Assembly: GCA_002367285.1 (NCBI GenBank) | Contig: DFBF01000249.1 | Coordinates: 6,715-14,468 of the forward strand | Origin: Rhodobacteraceae bacterium UBA3087 | GTDB taxonomy: Bacteria; Pseudomonadota; Alphaproteobacteria; Rhodobacterales; Rhodobacteraceae | Direction: 5' to 3' | Length of the DNA stretch: 7,754 nt | Part shown: positions 1 through 5,910 of the stretch, piece by piece | Layout: the number at the start of each line of letters is the position of its first letter | How positions within the stretch are numbered: position 1 is the first letter of the stretch | Notes under the pieces: model-generated | What the model saw: only the letters and a program-made list of their open reading frames with translations | The model's database searches: none | Told to the model about the DNA's origin: nothing | Position numbers and translations under genes: made by a program

Positions 1-1299
1 GCCCTGTCGGCGATCAAACGCTTTCAACTTCTGGCCAAGGGCATGGACCTGGCGCCCCTGACCGCCGTTGCCACGGCGGCGGTGCGCGATGCGACAGACG
101 GCCCGGCCTTCCGCGAAGATGTCCTGCGCGAAACCGGGCTTAAACTTTATGTCATCGATGGCAAGGAAGAGGCCCGCCTGTCTGCCCAGGGCGTATTGCT
201 GGGCTGGCCCGAGGCCAAAGGGCTGATGTGCGACATTGGCGGTAGTTCGCTGGAGCTGGCCGAGATCAACAATGGCCACGTCGGCAAGCGGGTTACGTCG
301 GAATTGGGGCCGCTGAAACTGGCCGGTGTGCCAGGGGGCAAAAAGGGGCTGAAGGCCGAAATTCACCGCGTGGTGGATGTGTTGGCCGAAGAAATGGGCA
401 CCGATCACAAACGCCTGTTCCTGGTCGGCGGATCGTGGCGCGCCATTGCACGGCTGGATATGGAGCGGCGCGGATACCCCCTGACGGTGCTGCATGAATA
501 TCGCATGACACCTAAATCCCTGGCCGCCACATTGAAATGGATCGAACAGACCGACCTTGAAGAGGTGCGCCAACACACCTCGACCTCGGCGGCACGCATG
601 ACTTTGGTGCCGATCGCCGCGCAGGTTCTCAAACGCCTGGTCCGCGTGTTCAAACCCAAGGAAATCGCCGTCAGCTCGTATGGTATCCGCGAGGGCATGC
701 TGTATGAACAGATGCCCGACCGGCTGCGCAAACGCGACCCGCTGATCGAAGCCTGCCGTTTTGCCGAACAAAAAGACGCGCGATCTCCGGGGTTTGGCAA
801 GGCGCTGTTCGAGTTCCTGGAACCGCTGTTCAAGTCCGTGAAACCGGCGGAACGGCGCGTAATCAAAGCCGCCTGCCTGCTGCATGACGTCAGCTGGCGC
901 GCCCACCCCGATTACCGTCACGAGGTCTGTTTTGACAATGCCACACGCGCCAACCTGGGCGGGCTGACCCACGAAGAACGGGTGTTTCTGGGTGTCGCGC
1001 TGCTGCACCGCTATAAGAATTCGCGCGAGGGATCCCGGTTTGAGCCGCTGTTCGCCATCCTGTCCGAACGGGACACGATGCGCGCCGAGGTCCTGGGAAA
1101 AGCCATGCGTTTCGGCGCCATGTTCGCAGTGGATGACCCACAGAAACAGGCCGAACTGCGCTGGTTCCCGAAGAAACGCGACCTTCATTTGTATTTGCAG
1201 AAAGACGCCGCCGACCTGTTCGGCGAAGTTGCCCAAGTGCGGTTCCAATCGCTGGCCGACGCGCTTGACGCAGACATCACCGTGAAAACCCGCCGCTGA
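1..1299 (+). CDS. ppx: Ppx/GppA family phosphatase (exopolyphosphatase), 5'-truncated by the window edge
   Basis: This family hydrolyses terminal phosphates of polyphosphate and/or converts pppGpp to ppGpp in the cytoplasm. The frame is open from base 1, and the 14 residues before the first ATG (base 43) already match the family (an Ala-Leu...Arg-Phe helix before the VATAAVRDA strand), so that ATG is internal. About 70-90 N-terminal residues, including the first phosphate-binding DIGSNS-type motif, lie outside. Of 432 visible residues, the recognisable parts are VATAAVRDA (23-31), GKEEARL (54-60, carrying the family's catalytic Glu), the second phosphate loop CDIGGSSLEL (77-86), an LVGGSWRAIARL segment (142-153), and a C-terminal helical HD-like domain from about residue 245 with LLHDVSWRAHPDYRHE (293-308). 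The gene ends in TGA and converges on the five-gene minus-strand run. The family is clear; whether polyphosphate or pppGpp is the main substrate cannot be read from the sequence. Confidence 0.93.
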   Translation, partial: ALSAIKRFQLLAKGMDLAPLTAVATAAVRDATDGPAFREDVLRETGLKLYVIDGKEEARLSAQGVLLGWPEAKGLMCDIGGSSLELAEINNGHVGKRVTSELGPLKLAGVPGGKKGLKAEIHRVVDVLAEEMGTDHKRLFLVGGSWRAIARLDMERRGYPLTVLHEYRMTPKSLAATLKWIEQTDLEEVRQHTSTSAARMTLVPIAAQVLKRLVRVFKPKEIAVSSYGIREGMLYEQMPDRLRKRDPLIEACRFAEQKDARSPGFGKALFEFLEPLFKSVKPAERRVIKAACLLHDVSWRAHPDYRHEVCFDNATRANLGGLTHEERVFLGVALLHRYKNSREGSRFEPLFAILSERDTMRAEVLGKAMRFGAMFAVDDPQKQAELRWFPKKRDLHLYLQKDAADLFGEVAQVRFQSLADALDADITVKTRR

Positions 1300-1382
1300 T
1301 AGCGCCCCGGCGCAGCGGGGTGGGAGGCCACGGCCCTAGCCCCAAATGCCAACACTCATGGGGGCGGGAGCTGTGTCGGGGC

Positions 1383-1398
1383 AGCGCCGCAAGGCGCT
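1383..1398. terminator. Hairpin between convergent genes, possible weak bidirectional terminator
   Basis: A perfect inverted repeat, AGCGCC-GCAA-GGCGCT, gives a 6-bp GC-rich stem with a GCAA tetraloop. It lies between the 3' ends of the phosphatase gene and the small secreted-protein gene, and its right arm covers the last two bases (in genome order) of the latter's TAG stop. On the plus strand it is followed by ATAACTCTATCT, only moderately T-rich; on the minus strand no T-run follows. It is therefore not a canonical intrinsic terminator. Its position fits transcription ending for both converging units. The rest of the spacer (1300-1382) holds a second possible stem, CCCCG/CGGGG at 1305-1320, and nothing else I recognise. 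Confidence 0.4.
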
Positions 1399-1699
1399 AT
1401 AACTCTATCTCACCCGGCACGTCAGGCGCAGCAGGCAAAGGCGTTTTACGGCGAATGATGATGTCCCCATTGGGCAGCACTTCGGGCGCATGATACAGGC
1501 TCATGTCGCCCAGATCGTCGACGAAATCCTGCCACCCTTCGGCCAGAGGGGCCATCTCTTCGGCCAGCCCCTCCAGCAACAGGCCAAAGCCCTCGCGCAA
1601 CAGCTCGGCACCTTCGTCCAGAGTGTCGTTCTTCTCCTCGGCCAGCGCAGGCAGCGCGCTCAGCGCCAGGATGGCGGTATATGTGATGATCTGTTTCAT
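1397..1699 (-). CDS. Small secreted acidic protein, conserved hypothetical
   Basis: Function unknown. The 100 residues begin with a good Sec signal peptide: Lys at 2, a hydrophobic core at about 4-16, and an Ala-Leu-Ala cleavage site at 18-20 followed by Glu-Glu, so the mature ~80-residue product should be periplasmic or exported. Residues 27-66 are rich in Leu, Glu and Gly (ELLREGFGLLLEGLAEEM) and look like one long amphipathic helix. Next come Tyr-His-Ala-Pro-Glu-Val-Leu, then PNGDIIIRRKTP (76-87), and a Pro-rich acidic tail ending Glu-Ile-Glu-Leu. I recall similar proteins in Rhodobacteraceae genomes, sometimes labelled 'AAA+ family ATPase', but no Walker motif is present and the protein is far too short for that label. 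The gene starts 24 nt after the EEP gene and is the last of the minus-strand run. The purine-rich AAAGGG is only one base before the ATG, so its ribosome binding site is poor and it may rely on coupling. Confidence 0.82.
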   Translation of the reverse strand: MKQIITYTAILALSALPALAEEKNDTLDEGAELLREGFGLLLEGLAEEMAPLAEGWQDFVDDLGDMSLYHAPEVLPNGDIIIRRKTPLPAAPDVPGEIEL

Positions 1700-1723
1700 G
1701 CCCTTTACATGGGCACGCGCGCG

Positions 1724-2752
1724 TCACAAATCCAGATCAACGCTGACCGGAAAATGATCCGATCCCGTCAACAGCGCCTCGCGCAATTCGGGCGTGCGGT
1801 AACAGACCGGATCGTTAAACGGGTGCCAGATCCGCCAGTTCGGATCCAAGGCGCACAGATCCGGCGACAGCATGACATAGTCCAGCAACGCCTCTAGATA
1901 CCGCTTTTCCTTGGCAATATAGAACCGCGCGGTGACGGGCATCCCCCCCACGCGCCGGTTAAAGGCCATGCGGGCGTGCGGATCATGCAGCTTCACCGCA
2001 CCGTTTTCGCCCACCACAACCTCGACCCCGGATCGGCCGAACAGCTTCTCATACTCGTCCAACCCCGGGCCATCGTTGAAATCGCCCAGAACGATCAGGC
2101 TTTCTCCCGCCTCCAGGTGCCCTTCGATCCGTTGGCGCAGCCAGATGCATTGCGCCATCTGCTTGCGCCGGTTCTGGATCGCCACGCGCATGACTTCCTC
2201 GCGCCCACGCGCGCCATGCGGTGCCTTGGATTTCACATGTACACCGATCATGCGCAGCACGCGCCCCGTTGCCTTGACCGTCAAAGCCACCTCTAACGGC
2301 GGCTTGGAAAACCCGATCAGTTCCGGGGCGGCATCCACGTCGATATCCCAGCGAAACACCCCGTCAAACCGGGGCGCATACGGGTTGCCCTTCTTGCCAG
2401 TCTCACGGCCGATCGGATCATGCACGGCCTCCAAAAGGTCAGGATTATACAACAGCGCAATCTCTTGCTGAGTGTCATTTCGAAACCCTAGCAACGCCTT
2501 GCGCGCCCGCAAACCATAGTGCTTTGCGAAATTTTCAAGCGACCGCACCGTGTCGCGATGCCGGTTGTCGTCTGGTGCTTCGATCACCATGACCGCATCC
2601 GCATCCAGCGCGGTGAATACAATCCCCAGCGACGCCAGCTGATCGCCCCGCGTCACATCCTGACGTCCAGACCATTCGCCGTCTTCCAACAGCTGCCCGT
2701 CGCGGGCAAACAGGTTGCTGAACCATTCCACATTATAGGTTGCAATACGCAT
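1724..2752 (-). CDS. Endonuclease/exonuclease/phosphatase (EEP) superfamily protein
   Basis: This is a 342-residue metal-dependent phosphoesterase of the DNase I-like/EEP fold. The full motif set is present: Asn7 in TYNVEWF at the N-terminus, the metal-binding Glu58 in VMVIEAPD, His172 in GVHVKSKAPHG, Asp224 and Asn226 in LGDFND, Asp291 in LDYVML, and the closing catalytic Asp332-His333 in GSDHFPVSVDL. It should therefore be catalytically competent. Members cleave DNA, RNA, phosphoinositides, sphingomyelin or nucleotides, and nothing visible fixes the substrate here. There is no signal peptide or membrane segment, so it is predicted to be cytoplasmic. It starts 9 nt after the stop of the TerB/J-domain gene, with only a GGGG run 3 nt before the ATG as a ribosome binding site, which suggests translational coupling to that gene. 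Family assignment is firm; biological role is unknown. Confidence 0.9.
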   Translation of the reverse strand: MRIATYNVEWFSNLFARDGQLLEDGEWSGRQDVTRGDQLASLGIVFTALDADAVMVIEAPDDNRHRDTVRSLENFAKHYGLRARKALLGFRNDTQQEIALLYNPDLLEAVHDPIGRETGKKGNPYAPRFDGVFRWDIDVDAAPELIGFSKPPLEVALTVKATGRVLRMIGVHVKSKAPHGARGREEVMRVAIQNRRKQMAQCIWLRQRIEGHLEAGESLIVLGDFNDGPGLDEYEKLFGRSGVEVVVGENGAVKLHDPHARMAFNRRVGGMPVTARFYIAKEKRYLEALLDYVMLSPDLCALDPNWRIWHPFNDPVCYRTPELREALLTGSDHFPVSVDLDL

Positions 2753-2761
2753 ACGCCCCAG

Positions 2762-3442
2762 TCACCCCCGCGTTTCGTTGATTTCTTCCCAGGCGCGATT
2801 GACGGCAATCAGCCGTTTTTCAGCCAGCTTGATCGCCTCTTGCGGCACGCCACGGGCCATCATCCGATCCGGGTGGCTTTCGCGCACCTCGATGCGCCAC
2901 ACCTTGCGAATGTCGGCAAGAGGCGCGTCATGTTCAACCCCCAACACCTGATAGGGATCGGGGTCGGCATCCGGAACGAACCGCGAGCGCAGCTGGCGAA
3001 AATGCATGTCGTTCATGCCGAAAATCTCGCCCACACGGGTCAGGTATTCATTCTCGGCCGGGTGATATTCGCCATCCGCCATGGCGATGAAGAACAGGCC
3101 TTCCATCAGGTTACACAACGCCTTGTCATCATTGTGAAACATGGCCGCGACACGGGCGGCGTATTCTTCGAACCCGGCCACATCGGTGCGCGCCAGATTG
3201 AACACTCTAGCCGCGTTCTTTTCTTCCTCGGGCGGGATCGTGAACACCTCGCGAAAGGCTGAAACCTCATCGCGCGTGACCTGCCCGTCGGCCTTGGCCA
3301 TCTTGGCCCCCAGCGCGATCACGGCAATGGCGAAACCGGCCGAGCGTTCTGGCGGCGTGCGCAGATGCGCGAAAACATCCGACAGGCTTTCGCCAGCCGT
3401 CAGCGCCGCAAGGGCATCAGTTATGCGCGTCCAAAGCGTCAT
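2762..3442 (-). CDS. DjlA-like cochaperone with TerB and J domains
   Basis: The 226-residue protein has two parts. Residues about 35-150 form an all-helical TerB-like domain with its paired acidic signatures, AKADGQVTRDEV (49-60) and AMADGEYHPAENEYL (120-134). Residues 163-226 form a J domain with YQVLGV at its start and the essential His-Pro-Asp at 190-192, so it should stimulate the ATPase of a DnaK-type Hsp70. The same order occurs in E. coli DjlA, and the sequence after HPD (ARGVPQEAIKLAEKR) closely follows the DjlA pattern. Unlike E. coli DjlA, there is no clear N-terminal transmembrane segment (the first 35 residues are only mildly hydrophobic), so this protein is probably soluble. AAGGG sits just before the ATG with a short, 3-nt spacer. 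It lies 30 nt after the GNAT gene and 9 nt before the EEP gene. The client proteins are unknown. Confidence 0.9.
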   Translation of the reverse strand: MTLWTRITDALAALTAGESLSDVFAHLRTPPERSAGFAIAVIALGAKMAKADGQVTRDEVSAFREVFTIPPEEEKNAARVFNLARTDVAGFEEYAARVAAMFHNDDKALCNLMEGLFFIAMADGEYHPAENEYLTRVGEIFGMNDMHFRQLRSRFVPDADPDPYQVLGVEHDAPLADIRKVWRIEVRESHPDRMMARGVPQEAIKLAEKRLIAVNRAWEEINETRG

Positions 3443-3472
3443 GCGCCCTTGATAGAGGGATTCTCTTTGCGG

Positions 3473-3946
3473 TCACAGGACCTTCTGCATCAGAATCAGA
3501 TCATGCCAGGCGTCGAACTTGTGCCCAACCTCGGACATTCGCCCGACGGTGACAAAGCCAAGGGCGGCGTGAAATGGCTCTCCGCCCGGGTTCGACCCTG
3601 ACACGCCCGCAATCAGCGCGTGCACATCTTGGGCGCGGGCCTCCACCTCCAGCGCATCCATCAGGGCGCGACCAAGGCCACGCCCGCGGGCCTCAGGGGC
3701 CAACATGATCGAATGTTCTTTGGTTTGGGCATAACCAATGCCCGTACGAAACGGGGCAAAAGCGGCATATCCCAGGACCGCCCCGGCCTCTTCAGCCACG
3801 AAAAACGCATCCTGCTCGGCAATCGCGGTTTCGACCTCCGCCTGGGTCTTGGCGACCGCGTTAAAGGTGATCAAAGTCTTGAGAATTGCCAGGTTCCACA
3901 AGGCGCGGATTGCCGATGCGTCCGATGGATGGGCGCGCCGGATCAC
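3473..3946 (-). CDS. GNAT family N-acetyltransferase, phosphinothricin acetyltransferase-like
   Basis: This is a 157-residue single-domain acetyl-CoA-dependent N-acetyltransferase. It starts MIRRAHPSDASAIRALWN, typical of the first strand and helix of the fold. The acetyl-CoA pyrophosphate-binding loop is EARGRGLGRAL (85-95), preceded by KEHSIMLAP (76-84), where the Glu sits at the usual catalytic position. The C-terminal part (VSGSNPGGEPFHAALGF, then GHKFDAWHDLILMQ) matches the phosphinothricin/methionine sulfoximine acetyltransferase subgroup. Such enzymes acetylate small amines or amino-acid analogues; the real substrate here cannot be told. The start codon is GTG at 3944-3946, supported by GAAGG 7 nt upstream and by the match at the N-terminus. 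That GTG overlaps the stop of the VOC gene (GTGA), which suggests translational coupling. Confidence 0.88.
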   Translation of the reverse strand: MIRRAHPSDASAIRALWNLAILKTLITFNAVAKTQAEVETAIAEQDAFFVAEEAGAVLGYAAFAPFRTGIGYAQTKEHSIMLAPEARGRGLGRALMDALEVEARAQDVHALIAGVSGSNPGGEPFHAALGFVTVGRMSEVGHKFDAWHDLILMQKVL

Positions 3947-4563
3947 CTCAGGACCTTCACACCGGTCGGTGTCGAGATATCTGCGCGAAACGTGACCGTG
4001 TCCCCCTTGGTGATCGACACCCGCGCATCATTCAGCAAAGGCGCCAAGGCCACGCGCAGCCCATCGGCCTCTGGATGGGTAATGTCGACATGGAGCAGGC
4101 GGCAGCCGCTGTCAGGCAACACGTCACAGGCGCGTTTGCCACGCCATTCAATCAACCCGGGCGACGCGCCCTTGAACGGGTATTGCCCACTGTCCGGTAT
4201 GGCCATCTGCCAACGCATGTCGCCCCGGCTCAGCGCCCGTTCCTGGCCGGTTCCAACGGGGGCCCTGTGCAGGGCATCAGTTAGACTTTTCACACGCATG
4301 ACCCAGTTTGTCAGCCGCGCGTCCCCGGTAAAATAGTCCAAATCGAACATTCGCGGCAGATCCGCCCCTTGTGCTTCGGGGTCAACAGCGATGACTTCCA
4401 AATAGCTATCCGGCCCCAATGACAGCAACCGATTGTGCGTGCCGGTGCGCAGATGTTGCCCGCCCCCAGCCATCGGAACGCCCAAGGTTTGTTCGACATA
4501 AGAGACACCTTCTTCAAGCGTTGCCGCGCAGATGACGAGGTGATCCAGTTCTGCCAAGGTCAT
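3943..4563 (-). CDS. VOC superfamily (glyoxalase-like) protein
   Basis: This is a 206-residue protein resembling the Glyoxalase_3-like group of the vicinal-oxygen-chelate fold. From the chosen start, MTLAELDHLVICAATLEEGV opens the first beta-alpha-beta module with a likely metal-binding His8. It is followed by GGQHLRTGTHNRLLSLG (34-50) and YLEVIAVDP (54-62), in which Glu56 is the likely second metal ligand. Later come SRGDMRWQMAIPDSG (112-126), LIEW (137-140) and LPDSGCRLLHVDITHP (149-164). Substrate unknown; VOC members include lyases, isomerases, dioxygenases and resistance proteins. The frame is open upstream with possible ATGs at 4626 and 4611. I prefer the ATG at 4561-4563 because GGAAGGA sits 6 nt before it and homology begins there. 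It is the first gene of the minus-strand run and is divergent from nhaA. Confidence 0.85.
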   Translation of the reverse strand: MTLAELDHLVICAATLEEGVSYVEQTLGVPMAGGGQHLRTGTHNRLLSLGPDSYLEVIAVDPEAQGADLPRMFDLDYFTGDARLTNWVMRVKSLTDALHRAPVGTGQERALSRGDMRWQMAIPDSGQYPFKGASPGLIEWRGKRACDVLPDSGCRLLHVDITHPEADGLRVALAPLLNDARVSITKGDTVTFRADISTPTGVKVLR

Positions 4564-4569
4564 AGGCTG

Positions 4570-4576
4570 TCCTTCC
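4570..4576 (-). promoter_or_regulatory. Ribosome binding site that sets the VOC gene start
   Basis: Read on the minus strand this is GGAAGGA, a strong Shine-Dalgarno match ending 6 nt before the ATG at 4561-4563. It supports a 206-residue product over the longer 227-residue frame that would begin at 4626. Confidence 0.7.
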
Positions 4577-4706
4577 GCTACAGTGCGCCGCCATCTTGGC
4601 ACGTCATCCATGACAGGAAAATGCATTCTTTCGCCCCAAGCTGGCTTGATATTGAGCCCAAGAGCCCCATCTCGCGTACATAAGTAAAACTGTCGGATAA
4701 TTCAGC

Positions 4707-4710
4707 GAGG
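4707..4710 (+). promoter_or_regulatory. Ribosome binding site of nhaA
   Basis: GAGG lies 6 nt before the ATG at 4717. It supports that start, which also gives the expected short N-terminus before the first membrane helix. Confidence 0.6.
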
Positions 4711-4716
4711 TCCCCG

Positions 4717-5910
4717 ATGTTGCTACGCGCCCTTGATCGTTTCTTTCGCCATGATGCGGCTGGGGGCATATTGTTGATGTTGTCGGCGGTGGCGGCCCTG
4801 GTGGTCGCGAACTCTGCGCTGGCACCCTATTATGCTGACGCGCTGGGGGCAAAGCTGGCGATCACCTTGAACGGTGAAGGGCTTCAAAAGCCTCTGATCC
4901 TGTGGATCAACGACGGCCTCATGGCGATCTTTTTCTTCCTGATCGGGCTTGAGCTGAAGCATGAACTGCTTGAAGGCAAACTGAAAAATCCGCGCGATGT
5001 CATCTTGCCGGGCATGGCGGCGGTGGGGGGCATGGCCGTGCCTGCGCTGATTTATGTCGCCCTGAACTGGGGCGATCCCACCACGATGACTGGCTGGGCT
5101 ATCCCAGCGGCCACGGACATTGCTTTTGCCCTGGGCATCTTGGCGCTGGTCGGCACGCGCGCGCCCGCGTCGCTGAAAGTATTTCTGCTGACGCTGGCGA
5201 TCCTGGATGATCTGGGGGCCATCGTTATCATCGCCCTGTTTTACACGGCCGATTTGAAGCTGGACTACCTGATCATGGCCTTGGCTCCCTTGATCGGACT
5301 GTTCCTATTGAACCACAAAGGAGCGCACCGAGTGGCCCCGGCCCTGTTGCTGGGCACAATCATGTGGTTCCTGGTGCTGAAATCCGGCGTGCATGCCACC
5401 TTGGCTGGCGTCATTACGGCCTTTTTCATCCCGCTCAAGGACAAATGGGGCAAGTCCCCGCTGCATGCGCTGGAAAATGGGCTGGCGCCATATGTGCTGT
5501 ACCTGATCGTACCGATTTTCGCCTTTGCCAACGCCGGTGTGGTGCTGGCCGGCCTGTCGTTGGCCGACCTTTTCGCCCCCCTGCCTCTGGGCATCGCTGC
5601 GGGTCTGGTTGTGGGCAAACAGGTGGGCGTGTTTGGTCTGACCTTTGCCATGGTCAAACTGGGCTTTGCCCGCCTGCCACACGGGGCAAATTGGGCACAT
5701 ATCTATGGCGTCGCCTGCCTGGCAGGCATCGGGTTCACCATGTCGCTGTTTATCGGTGGGCTCAGCTTTGAAGATCCCGCGCTGATGAACCAAGTGCGCT
5801 TGGGCGTTTTGTCCGGCTCGTTGGTGTCGGCACTGTTGGGATATGCCGTTTTGATGGCGGCCGGGCGGGTGCAGGGCCCCGCCCAACCAGATGTCGTTAC
5901 GACCGGATAA
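4717..5910 (+). CDS. nhaA: Na+/H+ antiporter NhaA
   Basis: This is an inner-membrane electrogenic antiporter that exports Na+ (or Li+) in exchange for H+, giving sodium tolerance and pH homeostasis at alkaline pH. The 397 residues match the usual length of about 390. The protein opens with an amphipathic RALDRFFRHDAAGGI segment, and about twelve hydrophobic segments run from residue 15 to 382. Functional residues align with E. coli NhaA at an offset of one: Asp134 in AATDIAFALG (Asp133), Asp164-Asp165 in LAILDDLGAI (Asp163-164, the ion-binding pair), Lys301 in VVGKQVG (Lys300), His226 in LKSGVHATLAG (His225, linked to pH response), and Glu79, Glu83 and Glu253 of the pH-sensing surface. It is therefore expected to be functional. 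It is a single-gene unit, divergent from the VOC operon; no nhaR-type regulator gene is nearby in the window. Its last 14 bp overlap the 3' end of the mutase gene. Confidence 0.97.
   Translation: MLLRALDRFFRHDAAGGILLMLSAVAALVVANSALAPYYADALGAKLAITLNGEGLQKPLILWINDGLMAIFFFLIGLELKHELLEGKLKNPRDVILPGMAAVGGMAVPALIYVALNWGDPTTMTGWAIPAATDIAFALGILALVGTRAPASLKVFLLTLAILDDLGAIVIIALFYTADLKLDYLIMALAPLIGLFLLNHKGAHRVAPALLLGTIMWFLVLKSGVHATLAGVITAFFIPLKDKWGKSPLHALENGLAPYVLYLIVPIFAFANAGVVLAGLSLADLFAPLPLGIAAGLVVGKQVGVFGLTFAMVKLGFARLPHGANWAHIYGVACLAGIGFTMSLFIGGLSFEDPALMNQVRLGVLSGSLVSALLGYAVLMAAGRVQGPAQPDVVTTG

Larger units (their letters stand above)
4564..4716. promoter_or_regulatory. Divergent intergenic region between the VOC operon and nhaA
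   Basis: This 153-bp spacer must hold the promoters of both divergent units. It contains the dyad CAAGC-TG-GCTTG at 4637-4648, a candidate operator or short stem. For the VOC operon (minus strand) a weak promoter can be proposed: TTGGGG, 18 nt, TGTCAT. On the plus strand GATAAT at 4696-4701 resembles a -10 box, but it lies too close to the nhaA start and has no -35 partner. No promoter can be assigned with confidence. No riboswitch-like structure is evident. Confidence 0.4.

Noticed and set aside
43..45. ATG as the start of the Ppx/GppA gene
   Set aside because: The frame is open to base 1 and upstream residues match the family; the first phosphate-binding motif is still missing, so the true start lies outside.
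1397..1699. AAA+ ATPase label for the small secreted protein
   Set aside because: It has only 100 residues, a signal peptide and no Walker A or B motif.
2519..3262. Long plus-strand open frame (247 codons) opposite the TerB/J-domain and EEP genes
   Set aside because: It spans the junction of two well-supported minus-strand genes, is rich in His, Arg and Gln and has no recognisable motif. It is an antisense shadow caused by high GC at third codon positions.
3620..4336. Plus-strand open frame (238 codons) opposite the GNAT and VOC genes
   Set aside because: It crosses two genuine genes with clear family motifs, and its translation has no family resemblance.
4564..4626. 21-residue N-terminal extension of the VOC protein
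   Set aside because: No family similarity in the extension, while the ATG at 4561-4563 has a strong ribosome binding site and begins at the conserved first strand.
4564..4716. Sodium or pH riboswitch ahead of nhaA
   Set aside because: Only a short 5-bp dyad is visible, with no extended conserved structure or terminator-like switch before the nhaA start.
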